64,000 bases of DNA from an uncultured Microbacterium sp. (GCF_945952435.1 NZ_CAMFHZ010000018.1:1-64000), one strand, 5' to 3'. Numbered from the stretch's first letter, positions 34,979 to 43,598 are shown. Numbers and translations are program-made. The notes: a model not told the origin generated them from the sequence alone.

Positions 34979-35347
34979 ATGACTGAGCGCACCAAGCCCG
35001 AGTTCGACGCCCCCACCGGCCCCGCCCCCACGGAGCTCGTGATCCGCGACCTCATCGAGGGAACCGGCGACGAGGCCAAGCCCGGCGACACCGTGACCGT
35101 GCACTACGCGGGTGTCGAGTACGAGTCCGGCGAGGAGTTCGACTCCTCCTGGGGTCGCGGAGAGACCATCCAGTTCCCGCTGCGCGGCCTGATCCAGGGC
35201 TGGCAGGAGGGGATCCCCGGCATGAAGGTCGGCGGGCGCCGGGAGTTGGTCATTCCGCCGCAGCTCGCTTACGGGCCGGCGGGCTCGGGTCACTTCCTGG
35301 GCGGCAAGACCCTGATCTTCATCATCGATCTGGTCTCGGTCGGCTGA
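34979..35347 (+). CDS. FKBP-type peptidyl-prolyl cis-trans isomerase
   Basis: A 122-residue single-domain FKBP. GDTVTVHYAGVEYESGEEFD near residue 36 and FPLRGLIQGWQEGIPGMKVGG near 62 (in two parts), with IPPQLAYGP near 88, are the family consensus, including aromatic residues of the proline-binding pocket (Tyr, Phe, Trp). It speeds proline isomerisation during protein folding. No signal peptide or lipobox is found, so it is cytosolic. The start at 34979 is chosen because the FKBP fold begins right after it; no strong ribosome site is seen. A perfect terminator follows. Confidence 0.92.
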   Translation: MTERTKPEFDAPTGPAPTELVIRDLIEGTGDEAKPGDTVTVHYAGVEYESGEEFDSSWGRGETIQFPLRGLIQGWQEGIPGMKVGGRRELVIPPQLAYGPAGSGHFLGGKTLIFIIDLVSVG

Positions 35348-35380
35348 TCGGACGCGCCGGTCCGCGCCGCGGGCCGACGG

Positions 35381-35421
35381 CACGCAGAAGGCCCCGTCAC
35401 CACGACGGGGCCTTCTGCGTG
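35381..35421 (+). terminator. terminator after the FKBP gene
   Basis: A perfect 18-bp inverted repeat: CACGCAGAAGGCCCCGTC (35381-35398), loop ACCAC, and its complement (35404-35421), beginning 33 bases after the FKBP stop. Confidence 0.92.
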
Positions 35422-35485
35422 TGCGGCGTGTCGAGGTCCCGTGCGAAAAGCGTCCCGCGCGAAAAACTTCCTTCGCAGGGGAATG

Positions 35486-35499
35486 CATTCATCTGAATG
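35486..35499. promoter_or_regulatory. ATTCA-N2-TGAAT operator before the yceI gene
   Basis: The palindrome CATTCATCTGAATG lies directly upstream of a TAGGTT -10-like hexamer (35500-35505). The same ATTCA-N2-TGAAT core recurs at 44939-44952 before the monooxygenase/FMN reductase pair. The overlapping GAATGCATTC (35481-35490) is itself a perfect palindrome. A MarR-type repressor is the likely binder (inference); none is encoded next to it. Confidence 0.6.
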
Positions 35500-35586
35500 T
35501 AGGTTGGGACCCATGTCGCGCTCGTGCGAGGCGGCGCATCACCGACAGACGTCGAACCCCTGACGGACACCGAACGAGGAGCAGTC

Positions 35587-36144
35587 ATGACCACCGAGAA
35601 CATCGAGATCGCCGGCTACCGCGCAGGCACCTGGACCCTGGACCCCGCCCACAGCGAGGTCACCTTCAGCGTGCGCCACATGATGATCTCGAAGGTGCGC
35701 GGCACCTTCGGCGTCAAGAGCGCCACGATCGTCGCGCCCGAGAACCCGCTCGACGCGCGCGTGGACGCGACCGTCGAGGTCGCATCGCTCGACACCGGCG
35801 ACGCCAACCGCAACGCCCACCTGATGTCCGCCGACTTCTTCGACGCCGAGAAGTACCCCACCATCACATTCGCCTCGACGGGCGTGCGGCTCGAGGGCGA
35901 CGATTTCCTGGTCGACGGGGACCTCACGATCCACGGCGTCACCAAGTCCGTGACGTTCACCGTCGACTTCGGCGGGTTCGGATCCGACCCCTACGGCAAC
36001 TACAAGGCGGGCGCCTCGGCGACGACCGTCATCGACCGCGAGGACTTCGGGCTGACCTGGAACGCCGCCCTCGAGACCGGTGGCGTGCTGGTCGGCAAGG
36101 ACGTCACGATCACGCTCGACCTGCAGGGCTCGCTCGCGGTCTGA
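35587..36144 (+). CDS. YceI family polyisoprenoid-binding-type protein
   Basis: A 185-residue protein with the YceI lipocalin-like beta-barrel: GTWTLDPAHSEVTFSVRHMM near residue 11, DTGDANRNAHLMSADFFDAE near 64 and VDGDLTIHGVTKSVTF near 108 are family hallmarks. These proteins bind long isoprenoid chains such as quinone precursors. No signal peptide is seen, so this form is cytosolic. The ATG at 35587 has GAGGAG eight bases upstream; the TAGGTT promoter would give a leader of about 75 bases. In Corynebacterium glutamicum a YceI-type gene is part of the RosR oxidative-stress regulon, and the shared operator here suggests a similar link. Confidence 0.9.
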   Translation: MTTENIEIAGYRAGTWTLDPAHSEVTFSVRHMMISKVRGTFGVKSATIVAPENPLDARVDATVEVASLDTGDANRNAHLMSADFFDAEKYPTITFASTGVRLEGDDFLVDGDLTIHGVTKSVTFTVDFGGFGSDPYGNYKAGASATTVIDREDFGLTWNAALETGGVLVGKDVTITLDLQGSLAV

Positions 36145-36164
36145 GCGTCCTTCGATCCCGCGGA

Positions 36165-36196
36165 GCGCGGGCGCCGCGACCGTGCGGCGCCCGCGC
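36165..36196. terminator. terminator between yceI and glycosylase genes
   Basis: Arms GCGCGGGCGCCGC (36165-36177) and GCGGCGCCCGCGC (36184-36196) pair perfectly over 13 bp with a six-base loop, followed by TTCGTTGT. It sits between two convergent genes. Confidence 0.88.
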
Positions 36197-36217
36197 TTCG
36201 TTGTCTCGGGCGCCCGT

Positions 36218-37108
36218 TCAGGCGCTCCGGGGGACGAGTCGTGATCCCACGGCGCGCAAGGACACGGCGGCCCAGGTGCGGAAGGGGCGCCAGGCCTCGG
36301 CGATCGCCGTGAGCTCGGTGTCGTCCGGGGCGTGGTCGAGGCCGTAGAGCGTCTGCACGGCCGCACGGGTGTGATCCTCCTGCGTGGAAAGGACGTCGGT
36401 CGCCCCGCACGCACGGATCACGATCAGCGCACTGTAGAACGGGCCGATGCCCGGCAGGCGCTGGATTTCTATCAGGGCCTCCTGCGGGTCCATCGCCGCG
36501 AGCCTGGACGCGTCGAGCCGCCCGTCGAGCGCGGCCCTCGCGATCGCGTGCAGCCGGGGGATCCGATCGGACGGCAGCCCCGGCACCGCGTCGAGGGAGA
36601 GAAGGCGATCGGGCAGGGGGACGGCGGCCTCGCGGCGCCCGGCCAGCTCGAACACCGCGCCGTGGAGCTCGGAGAGGCGCCGGCGCAGGGCCATTCCCTG
36701 GCTCCGGGATCGGCGCGCCGAAAGCGTCGCCCAGACGGCCGCCTCATAGGGGCTGTAGAAGTTCGACGGACGGAATCCCGGAGCCGCGGCGTGCACCCGC
36801 GCGAGCACCGGATCCGCGGCGCAGACCGCCGCCCAGGCATCGCCGTCCTGATCGGCCGACACCACCCGCGCGACCTGGGCGGCGATCGCGGCCAGATCGC
36901 CCTCGCCGTGCACGGTCAGCGCAAGGTGATCGTGCTCCTGGCGCACCTCGACGCCGACCTGGGTGTCGAGCGCGTCCGTGCAGAAAGCGAGGCGCATGAC
37001 GCCGTCGAAGTCGGCCTCGTCGCGATGGCCGAAGCCCATCAGCGCGACCTCGCGGAGGTCGTACGGGCCGGCGAGGGGCACGGTGACGGTTCGGATGCCG
37101 ATGCTCAT
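36218..37108 (-). CDS. AlkA-like DNA-3-methyladenine glycosylase
   Basis: A 296-residue HhH-GPD base-excision glycosylase. The N-terminal 90 residues form a beta-rich domain like that of AlkA. RPSNFYSPYEAAVWATLSAR near residue 111 begins the helical core, and IQRLPGIGPFYSALIVIRA near 224 is the helix-hairpin-helix. The Asp in LSTQEDHTR is the candidate catalytic residue. It should excise alkylated purines. The start ATG at 37108 has GGAGAG seven bases upstream on the minus strand. The MFS exporter gene upstream ends 50 bases before it and may share its transcript. Confidence 0.85.
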   Translation of the reverse strand: MSIGIRTVTVPLAGPYDLREVALMGFGHRDEADFDGVMRLAFCTDALDTQVGVEVRQEHDHLALTVHGEGDLAAIAAQVARVVSADQDGDAWAAVCAADPVLARVHAAAPGFRPSNFYSPYEAAVWATLSARRSRSQGMALRRRLSELHGAVFELAGRREAAVPLPDRLLSLDAVPGLPSDRIPRLHAIARAALDGRLDASRLAAMDPQEALIEIQRLPGIGPFYSALIVIRACGATDVLSTQEDHTRAAVQTLYGLDHAPDDTELTAIAEAWRPFRTWAAVSLRAVGSRLVPRSA

Positions 37109-37158
37109 GAGGACACTCTCCTTCGGGCCTCCGACATCCGCCCCCGCGCGATTCCGGC

Positions 37159-38439
37159 TCAGGGCACCGGATCGAGCGCGTCGTACGACCGGAAGCGCGG
37201 GCTCAGGCGCAGGAGCACACCGGCGAGGGCGACCACCAGCAGCCCACCGAGCAGGGGAGGGAACCACAACGCCGTGAGCGAGGCGAGCGCGCCGGCGTAG
37301 AGCGCCCCGACGCGGGGCCCGCCGGCCACGACGATGACGAAGACGCCCTGCAGGCGGCCACGCATGGTGTCGGGCACCGCGGCCTGCATCATGGTGTTGC
37401 GATAGATCGAGCTGACGTTGTCGCTCGCGCCGGAGAGGGCGAGGGTGAGGGCGGCGAGTACGATCAGCGCCACGTTCGGGGCCTCCTCGGTGCCCGAGCC
37501 CGCCACCGCGCCGATGAGGAGCACGGCGCCGAACAGCGCGATCGACCCGCCATAGGCCTGCACGGCACGGGCGATTCCGCGGCCGTGCCAGCGGTAGTGC
37601 ACGATCCGCCCGGAGAAGAGACTCGACAGGAAGGTCCCGGCGGCGACGGCCGCCGTCAGCAGTCCTGTCGTGACGGCCCCGCCCCCGAGGATGACGGTGC
37701 CGAGCGCGGGGAACAGCACGAGCGGCTGGCCGAACGTCATCGCGCAGATGTCGAGGATGTACTGCATGCGGATGTTGCCCGCGCGGCGCAGGAAGCGCGC
37801 CCCGTCGACGAGCGAGGCGAGTCCCGGACGCACGATCTGGCCCTCGGGACGCAGGGCGGGCAGCGTCCACAGGCCGAGGAACATCGAGAGCATGAGCACG
37901 AGATCGATCGTGTACGTCCACCCGTAGCCGGTGAGCGCCACGAGCAGCCCGGCGAGTGCCGGTCCGACCATGACGGTCATCCCGAACGCGACGCCGTTCA
38001 GCGCGGAGGCCGATGCGAGCAGATCGCGGGGGAGCAGGCGCGGCACGATCGCGGTGCGCGTGGCCATGCCGACGGAGTTCGCGGCGGCGACCGTCATGCT
38101 GAGCGCGTACAGCCACCAGATCGTGACCTCGTGGGTCCAGGTGAGGGTCACGAGCAGCGCGGTCGAGGCGAAGGCGACGACCGCGGCGATCAGCGCGACG
38201 CGCCGCCGGTCGAAAGCGTCGGCGAGCATGCCGCCGTAGAGTCCGGCGAGGATCATCGGCAGCAGTCCCGCGACCGCGATCATCGACACCGCGAACGTGC
38301 TGTGCGTGAGGAAGAAGACGTGCAGCATGACGGTCACGGCCGTGAGCTGGCCACCGATGCCGCTGAGGGTGGACCCGATCCACATCCGGGCGAACGCGGG
38401 ACTCTGCCGCAGCGGACGCAGGTCCATCAGGTGACTCAC
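37159..38439 (-). CDS. MFS transporter, drug-exporter-like
   Basis: A 426-residue major facilitator protein with about 12 helices. [18 protein letters not shown] near residue 63 is the loop 2-3 motif A (GxLaDrfdRRr), and the family resembles MFS_3/enterobactin-exporter (EntS)-like proteins of actinobacteria. The substrate is unknown. The start is taken as GTG 38439: TACGCT on the minus strand (38447-38452) ends seven bases before it and no ribosome site is present, so a leaderless mRNA is likely. The ATG at 38427 is an alternative. It is divergent from rpsO. Confidence 0.85.
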   Translation of the reverse strand: MSHLMDLRPLRQSPAFARMWIGSTLSGIGGQLTAVTVMLHVFFLTHSTFAVSMIAVAGLLPMILAGLYGGMLADAFDRRRVALIAAVVAFASTALLVTLTWTHEVTIWWLYALSMTVAAANSVGMATRTAIVPRLLPRDLLASASALNGVAFGMTVMVGPALAGLLVALTGYGWTYTIDLVLMLSMFLGLWTLPALRPEGQIVRPGLASLVDGARFLRRAGNIRMQYILDICAMTFGQPLVLFPALGTVILGGGAVTTGLLTAAVAAGTFLSSLFSGRIVHYRWHGRGIARAVQAYGGSIALFGAVLLIGAVAGSGTEEAPNVALIVLAALTLALSGASDNVSSIYRNTMMQAAVPDTMRGRLQGVFVIVVAGGPRVGALYAGALASLTALWFPPLLGGLLVVALAGVLLRLSPRFRSYDALDPVP

Positions 38440-38610
38440 TTCATCGAGCGTAGCGCCCGCCCCCTGTCCGGGATCGCGGGATCGGGCGCGGCACGCGGGG
38501 ACGCGCGGAGGCTGATAGACTTGTGCGGTTGCCGTTCGATCGGCCGCGGAGAAAGAGAGCCCACGCATCCGGCGTCGGGCACCGCGCAGCAAAGAGGAAG
38601 GGGATCACCT

Positions 38611-38880
38611 ATGGCACTGGATGCAGACGTCAAGAAGGCGATCATCGAAGAGTACGCGACGCACCCCGGTGACACCGGATCCCCCGAGGTGCAGGTCGCG
38701 ATGCTGACGCAGCGCATCAAGGACCTCACCGAGCACCTCAAGGAGCACAAGCACGACCACCACTCGCGTCGTGGCCTGTTCCTGCTCGTCGGTCAGCGCC
38801 GTCGTCTGCTCGGCTACCTCCAGGACGTCGACATCGAGCGGTACCGCTCGCTGATCGAGCGTCTCGGACTCCGCCGCTAA
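38611..38880 (+). CDS. rpsO: 30S ribosomal protein S15
   Basis: An 89-residue S15, which binds the central domain of 16S r[23 protein letters not shown] near residue 21 and [20 protein letters not shown] near 45 are invariant blocks, ending in [15 protein letters not shown] at 38516-38521 gives a leader of about 84 bases, in which AAGAGGAAGGGG precedes the ATG; S15 often controls its own translation through such leaders, but I cannot assign a structure here. The usual partner pnp does not follow directly; it lies 16 kb downstream. A terminator ends the gene, so rpsO is a single-gene unit. Confidence 0.97.
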   Translation: MALDADVKKAIIEEYATHPGDTGSPEVQVAMLTQRIKDLTEHLKEHKHDHHSRRGLFLLVGQRRRLLGYLQDVDIERYRSLIERLGLRR

Positions 38881-38919
38881 GCAGCGCAGCCCGCGTTCAA
38901 TCGCGCAAAACATTCTTGC

Positions 38920-38950
38920 GAGGCCCGTCCCACGGTGTGGGGCGGGCCTC
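38920..38950 (+). terminator. terminator after rpsO
   Basis: Arms GAGGCCCGTCCCAC (38920-38933) and GTGGGGCGGGCCTC (38937-38950) pair over 14 positions, one a G-U wobble in RNA, around a three-base loop. A T-containing tail (GACCTTTGTCC) follows. Confidence 0.85.
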
Positions 38951-38985
38951 GACCTTTGTCCCGGCGTCCTTGCGCTCACGGAGAG

Positions 38986-39024
38986 TTTCCTCTAGGAAAG
39001 GAGATGAGCTTTCCTCCGGGAAAG
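38986..39024. promoter_or_regulatory. tandem palindromic operators before the membrane protein/winged-helix pair
   Basis: Two copies of TTTCCT-N2-RGGAAA: TTTCCTCTAGGAAA at 38986-38999 and TTTCCTCCGGGAAA at 39010-39023 (extended to CTTTCCTCCGGGAAAG at 39009-39024). Centres are 24 bases apart. They lie 41-79 bases before the GTG of the membrane protein, whose operon partner is a winged-helix regulator, so autoregulation is the simplest reading. Confidence 0.7.
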
Positions 39025-39064
39025 TCGAACTCGCAGGCCGACGGAAGAACGGGACGGGGGAGCC

Positions 39065-39937
39065 GTGGAACGACGACCAGGAGAAGACCGGGGGGTCGGC
39101 GCGCGCGCCGCTCTCGACGCGCTTTCCGAGGTCGATGCGCGCAGGGACGCGGTGCTGGATCGGCGCCGTCTGGGGCGACTGTTCCTGATCGAGGCTTTCG
39201 TCGTCGTCGCGGTCTTCGGCTGCTGGCTCGTCGCACAGCGCGCGGTCGCCGGCCGTGCCCCGGGCCCTTCGCTTACCGCGCTGCCGATCGTGGTGCTGGC
39301 GCTCCAATGGGATCAGCTCACGCGCGGACTGCGCGAACGCACCCGCGCGCGCATCGGACTGCGCGGCTCCGCCCGTGCGGTGCACCTCGGCCTGACAGTG
39401 ACGGGCGTCCTCGCCTTTCTGGTCTCGTCCTTCCTCGTGGTGGCGCGGCACGAGGTCCCGGTGCCGCTCATCGCCCTCGGCGTGCTGCTGACGCTCGCAG
39501 GGGGAACGTGGGGATGGGCGGTCCTTCGAGGTCCCGCGCGCGGGCGGGCCGTCGTCCCGGCCGCCCAGCACCTGGAGATGACGGTCGTCGGTCGCGTCGC
39601 GACGGGGCTGTTCGGCCTCGGACTCGGCCTGATCGCTGCGGCCGCGCCCTGGCTGCTCGCGGGGGGCGTGTACGCCGCCCTGGCCGTCGTCGCCACGGTG
39701 ATCTCCCTGGCGATCGCCGTCGTCGGGCGGTTCAGCCGGGCCGTGGCCGAACTCGGCGCGGTCTGGAGCGCGCCGCAGTGGACCGCGTTCGGGATCTCCG
39801 GGGCGATCATCTGCGGGGGGCTGATCCTGGCTGGCTTCCGCCCCGCGCTCGGCGCGGTGACGGGCGTCGTGTCCGCGATCGCGGTGCTCGTGGTCTTCGC
39901 CGTCGCGGCATGCTGGCACGGGCGCGGCGATGGCTGA
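39065..39937 (+). CDS. multi-pass membrane protein, unknown function
   Basis: A 290-residue protein with a 40-residue hydrophilic N-terminus (DALSEVDARRDAVLDRRRLG) and about eight hydrophobic helices, arranged in four pairs (for example LFLIEAFVVVAVFGCWLVAQ and LGLGLIAAAAPWLLAGGVYA). I recognise no transporter or enzyme motif. The GTG start at 39065 follows GGGGGAGCC. The stop region overlaps the ATG of a winged-helix regulator by eight bases, so the two are translated together. Similar membrane protein plus small winged-helix pairs occur in many actinobacteria, and the membrane protein may be the regulated target; its function is unknown. Confidence 0.78.
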   Translation: MERRPGEDRGVGARAALDALSEVDARRDAVLDRRRLGRLFLIEAFVVVAVFGCWLVAQRAVAGRAPGPSLTALPIVVLALQWDQLTRGLRERTRARIGLRGSARAVHLGLTVTGVLAFLVSSFLVVARHEVPVPLIALGVLLTLAGGTWGWAVLRGPARGRAVVPAAQHLEMTVVGRVATGLFGLGLGLIAAAAPWLLAGGVYAALAVVATVISLAIAVVGRFSRAVAELGAVWSAPQWTAFGISGAIICGGLILAGFRPALGAVTGVVSAIAVLVVFAVAACWHGRGDG

Positions 39938-40244
39938 GCCGCACCCGCGCACCCGCCTCGACGACAACTTCGCCGGCGCCATCCGGTTCTCGATGATGGC
40001 GGCTCTGCGCGAGGGGGTCGAGATGGACTTCGGCACGCTCGCGCAGGTGCTTCAGGCGAACGATTCCGCGGTGAGCAAGGCGATCGCGGCGCTCGGTGCC
40101 GCCGGCTACGTCGTCGTGCGCAAGGGTCAGGTCGGTGCGCGCCCGCGTACCTGGGTGCGTGCCTCCGCGCGCGGGGCTGCGGCGTTCGAGGCGCACGTGC
40201 AGGCCCTGCGCGACATCGTCGCGGGCGACGGATCCGACCTCTGA
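39930..40244 (+). CDS. winged-helix transcriptional regulator
   Basis: A 104-residue single-domain DNA-binding protein. ARLDD-type N-terminus, then FAGAIRFSMMAALREGVEMD, FGTLAQVLQANDSAVSKAIA as helix-turn-helix, AALGAAGYVVVRKGQVGARP as the wing, and a short C-terminal helix. This matches the MarR/winged-helix group with a conserved start of the form LdxxihxxxRlxImaaL. It should dimerise and bind the tandem TTTCCT-N2-RGGAAA sites upstream of its operon (inference). No ligand-binding domain is present. It converges on the 2OG oxygenase gene 17 bases downstream. Confidence 0.82.
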   Translation: MAEPHPRTRLDDNFAGAIRFSMMAALREGVEMDFGTLAQVLQANDSAVSKAIAALGAAGYVVVRKGQVGARPRTWVRASARGAAAFEAHVQALRDIVAGDGSDL

Positions 40245-40261
40245 CGGCCGCGCGGCGGACG

Positions 40262-41266
40262 TCAGGCGGTGGCGCCCACCAGATCGGGGTGATGGATCGC
40301 CGCCACGTCGGGGTGCGCACGGAGCCGGGACTTCAGGGCGTTCTCGCCGTAGAGCGCGTGGATCGGGTTGCTCGGGTCCTTCGTCACGCCTCCGGCCCGA
40401 GCGGCCAGTTCGGCGGGCAGCTCGATCAGCGGCAGACGCGCATCGAGCGCGGGATTGAAGAAGAAGGGGATCGAGATCCGCTCGTCCGGGGCCTTCGGCG
40501 AGACGACCCGGTGGTTCGTGGCCTTGAGGTAGCCGTCGGTCGCGTATTCGAGCAGCTCGCCGATGTTCACCACGAAGGCGCCGTCGACCGGGGGAGCGTC
40601 GACCCAGACGCCGTCGCGCTCGACCTGGAGCCCGCCCTTGCCCGGCTCGACCCACAGCAGGGTCAGCACTCCAGAGTCCTTGTGCGCGCCGACGCCCTGC
40701 TGCGGCTCCGGTTCGTGCGTCCCCGGATACCGGACGATCTTGATGAGCGTGGACGGGTCTCCGAAGTTCTCCTCGAAGTAGCCCTCGTCCGCGCCGAGGG
40801 AGAGTGCCCACGCGTGCAAGAGCTTGCGGGACACGGCGGAGAGCCGCTCGTGCCACTCGGACACGACCTCCCGGAGCTCGGGTTGGGCGGCCGGCCACAG
40901 GTTCGGGCCGATGAGCCGGTTGTACCCCGGACCCCCGCTGACCGCCTCGCGCTCCGGACCGATGTCGATCTGCTCGCGCCAGTCGACCTCGCCCTTCGTC
41001 CGCTCGCCGCCGATGCGGGTGTAGCCGCGGAAGTGCGGGCTCTTGACGTTCTCGATCGCGAGCTTGTCCTCCTCGGGCAGGGCGAAGAAGTCTCGCGCTG
41101 CGCCGTGGAGGCGGGACTCCAGTTCGGGGGAGACCCCGGTGCCCGTCAGGTAGAAGAAGCCGACGTCATGGGTTGCGGCGCGCAGATCCGAGAGGAAGCG
41201 GGCCGCCGCCTCCTCTCCGGCGTCGAGCTGCGAGAGGTCGAGGATGGGGAGGTTCAGTGCGGGCAT
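40262..41266 (-). CDS. isopenicillin N synthase-like 2-oxoglutarate/Fe(II) oxygenase
   Basis: A 334-residue non-haem iron oxygenase. The N-terminal DIOX_N region has AATHDVGFFYLTGTGVSPEL near residue 32. The iron ligands are HxD in GVGAHKDSGVLTLLW near 191 and the distal His in KATNHRVVSPKAPDERIS near 250, where R-x-S would bind 2-oxoglutarate. IPFFFNP is typical of the family's closing strand. Members include isopenicillin N synthase and plant ACC oxidase; free-standing actinobacterial ones are uncharacterised. No biosynthetic cluster surrounds it. The ATG is seven bases after TAGCCT on the minus strand (41274-41279), without a ribosome site, so probably leaderless. Confidence 0.86.
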   Translation of the reverse strand: MPALNLPILDLSQLDAGEEAAARFLSDLRAATHDVGFFYLTGTGVSPELESRLHGAARDFFALPEEDKLAIENVKSPHFRGYTRIGGERTKGEVDWREQIDIGPEREAVSGGPGYNRLIGPNLWPAAQPELREVVSEWHERLSAVSRKLLHAWALSLGADEGYFEENFGDPSTLIKIVRYPGTHEPEPQQGVGAHKDSGVLTLLWVEPGKGGLQVERDGVWVDAPPVDGAFVVNIGELLEYATDGYLKATNHRVVSPKAPDERISIPFFFNPALDARLPLIELPAELAARAGGVTKDPSNPIHALYGENALKSRLRAHPDVAAIHHPDLVGATA

Positions 41267-41372
41267 GGAAGCGAGGCTAGGTCGCCCGTCCGGGCGGCCG
41301 GCGAATTGTTGCCGCGGATTACCTCGTCAGGATCGCGAGGCTCGGGGATTCGGGCGCCGGCGCGGGGCGGTG

Positions 41373-41400
41373 TAGCATCAGTGAGGGTTGCCTAACCTTC
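41373..41400 (+). promoter_or_regulatory. efeU promoter with DtxR/IdeR-type iron box
   Basis: A -10-like TAGCAT (41373-41378) is followed by TGAGGGTTGCCTAACCTTC (41382-41400), which matches the DtxR/IdeR consensus TTAGGTTAGGCTAACCTAA at 13 of 19 positions, best in the right half. The site covers the predicted transcription start, the right place for an iron-dependent repressor of the iron uptake operon that follows. Confidence 0.65.
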
Positions 41401-41425
41401 TCTGTCTCCCGTTCAAGGAATCGTT

Positions 41426-42367
41426 GTGCTCGCCACCTTCCTCATCGGCCTTCGCGAGGGCCTCGAAGCCGCGTTGGTCGTCGGCATCCTCGTGGCCTAT
41501 CTCAAGCGTCTCGACCGGAGGGACGCCCTGCCGCGGCTCTGGATCGGCGTGGGGGCTGCGATCGTCCTCGCCCTCGTCATCGGCGCCGTGCTCACCTTCG
41601 GCTCCTACGCACTGACCTTCCAGGGTCAGGAGATCATCGGCGGCACCCTGTCCTTGGTCACCGTCGCGATGGTGACGTGGATGATCTTCTGGATGCGCAA
41701 GGCTGGTCGCACGATGAAGGCGACGCTCCAGGGCGGCGTCGACCGAGCGCTCGCGTCGGGCACCGTCTGGGCGCTGGTCATCGTCGGATTCGTGTCCGTC
41801 GCCCGCGAGGGGATCGAGACGACGCTGCTGCTCTGGTCGATGGTGCAGTCGTTCGGAGACGCGCCCGCGGCGATCCTCGGCGCCGTCCTCGGGCTCGCGG
41901 TCGCCGTCCTCGCCGGCTGGTTGCTCGCCCGCGGCGCGGTGCGCTTGGACCTCGGTCGCTTCTTCACCTGGACCGGCGGCTTCCTCGTCATCGTCGCCGC
42001 CGGCGTGCTCGCCTATGCGTTCAGCGACTTGCAGGAGTCGGGCGTGCTGCCCGGGCCGTACACCGCGGCTGCTCCGCTGGACGTGCACGGCGCCGTGCTC
42101 ACCGGACTCGCCGGCTTCCCGTTCGGCTGGGCGTTCGACGTCTCCGCGGCGATCCGGCCCGACAGCGCCCTCGCGGTCCTGCTGCAGGCCACCGTCGGCT
42201 TCATGCCGCGCATGAGCTGGTTCCAGGTGATCGCCTGGATCCTCTACCTCGTGATCGTCGGCACCCTCTTCGTGCGCGGTCTGCGCGGTACGCGTTCCCC
42301 CCGCCCCTCCACCACGGCGTCGGCACCCTCCGCCGCCGTCTCCCCGACTCCTGAAGGAGCCTCATGA
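41426..42367 (+). CDS. efeU: ferrous iron permease EfeU
   Basis: A 313-residue membrane permease of the OFeT/FTR1 family with seven predicted helices. The two REXXE iron-transfer motifs are seen: LREGLEAALVVGILV near residue 8 and SVAREGIETTLLLW near residue 128. The C-terminal tail is Pro/Ser-rich. EfeU moves iron across the cytoplasmic membrane in the EfeUOB system, which works aerobically and at low pH. The start is GTG at 41426. The stop overlaps the efeO ATG by four bases, and the operon continues to efeB. Iron-dependent repression through the box at 41382-41400 is likely. Confidence 0.93.
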   Translation: MLATFLIGLREGLEAALVVGILVAYLKRLDRRDALPRLWIGVGAAIVLALVIGAVLTFGSYALTFQGQEIIGGTLSLVTVAMVTWMIFWMRKAGRTMKATLQGGVDRALASGTVWALVIVGFVSVAREGIETTLLLWSMVQSFGDAPAAILGAVLGLAVAVLAGWLLARGAVRLDLGRFFTWTGGFLVIVAAGVLAYAFSDLQESGVLPGPYTAAAPLDVHGAVLTGLAGFPFGWAFDVSAAIRPDSALAVLLQATVGFMPRMSWFQVIAWILYLVIVGTLFVRGLRGTRSPRPSTTASAPSAAVSPTPEGAS

Positions 42368-43596
42368 CCCTCGCACGTCGCTCACTCGCCGCCGTCGGTG
42401 CGGCCGCGGCCCTCGGCCTCGCCCTCACGGGGTGCGTGGCCAAGTCCGATGTCGCCGCCGCCGGCCGGCTCACCGTCTCCTCGACGGCCGACGCCTGCAC
42501 CGTATCGGCCGGAACCGCCACGAGCGGGACGCTCTCCTTCGATGTGACCAACAAGGGCACGGAGACGACGGAGTTCTACCTCCTCGCCGAGGACGGGGTG
42601 CGGATCGTGGGCGAGGTCGAGAACGTCGCTCCTGGCGCGGCTCGCACCCTGACCGTGGTCGCGCAGCCGGGCAAGTACGTCACCGTCTGCAAGCCGGGGA
42701 TGGTCGGCGACGGCGTGGGCCGGGCGTCGTTCACCGTGAGCGGCAAGAAGGTCGCCGTCCAGGGCGACGACGCCGAGCAGAAGACCAAGGCCGTGCAGTT
42801 GTACGCCGCCTTCGTCAAGGACCAGGTGGGTCAGCTCCTGCCGGCGGCGAAGACGTTCGCCGAGGCGTATCGCTCCGGCGACGACGCGTCGGCCAGGCAG
42901 CAGTTCCCCGCCGTCCGCTCCTTCTACGAGCGCATCGAGCCGGTCGCCGAGCAGCTCGGCACGCTCGACCCCCGCCTCGACTATCGCGAGCTCGACGCGA
43001 AGGCCGAGGGCCTGGACTGGACGGGCTTCCACCGCATCGAGAAGGATCTCTGGGTTCCGGCGCCGGGCGCGATGAACTCCGACGGCGTGACGCCGGCGGA
43101 CAAGGACTGGGCGCCCTCGACCCCCGCGCAGCGCGCGACCTACGCGGACAAGCTCCTCGCGGACTTGCAGGAGCTGTACGACCACGTGCACTCCGACGCG
43201 TTCCTGAAGGATCTGGACGCGCAGGGGATCGCGGGGATCTCGAACGGTTCGATCTCTCTGCTGGACGAGGTCGCGAAGAGCAAGATCACGGGCGAGGAGG
43301 ACTGGTGGTCCGGGACGGACCTGTCCGACTTCGCGGCGAACGTCGAAGGCGCGAAGATGTCCTTCCAGCTCGTGCGCGACTTCGCCGACAGCAAGGGCGC
43401 CGAGGGCAAGAAGCTCGTCTCGCAGATCGACCGCGGCTTCTCCGCGCTCGAGGCCGAGCTCGCGGTGCACGGATCCTCCGCATCCGGCTTCGCGGCCTAC
43501 TCGACCGTCACCGAGCAGCAGAAGCGTGATCTCACCGACCTCATGAACGCGCTCGCCGAGCCGCTCAGCAAGCTCACCAGCACCATCCTCAGCTGA
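42364..43596 (+). CDS. efeO: iron uptake lipoprotein EfeO
   Basis: A 410-residue exported protein with a lipoprotein signal (MTLARRSLAAVGAAAALGLA, lipobox ALTGC, Cys24). A cupredoxin-like domain covers about residues 35-125 (GTLSFDVTNKGTETTEFYLL) and an imelysin/peptidase M75 domain covers 140-400, with the HxxE motif in WTGFHRIEKDLWVP near residue 221. The M75 domain is thought to bind iron and hand it to EfeU; it is not expected to act as a peptidase. EfeO here is full length, containing the cupredoxin domain absent from short forms. It overlaps efeU by four bases and precedes efeB by two. Confidence 0.93.
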   Translation: MTLARRSLAAVGAAAALGLALTGCVAKSDVAAAGRLTVSSTADACTVSAGTATSGTLSFDVTNKGTETTEFYLLAEDGVRIVGEVENVAPGAARTLTVVAQPGKYVTVCKPGMVGDGVGRASFTVSGKKVAVQGDDAEQKTKAVQLYAAFVKDQVGQLLPAAKTFAEAYRSGDDASARQQFPAVRSFYERIEPVAEQLGTLDPRLDYRELDAKAEGLDWTGFHRIEKDLWVPAPGAMNSDGVTPADKDWAPSTPAQRATYADKLLADLQELYDHVHSDAFLKDLDAQGIAGISNGSISLLDEVAKSKITGEEDWWSGTDLSDFAANVEGAKMSFQLVRDFADSKGAEGKKLVSQIDRGFSALEAELAVHGSSASGFAAYSTVTEQQKRDLTDLMNALAEPLSKLTSTILS

Positions 43597-43598
43597 TC

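Noticed and set aside
36218..38383. A continuous minus-strand frame that would fuse the glycosylase to an upstream 425-residue segment
   Set aside because: The upstream part is out of frame with the MFS transporter gene and has no fold; a good ribosome site precedes the glycosylase ATG at 37108.
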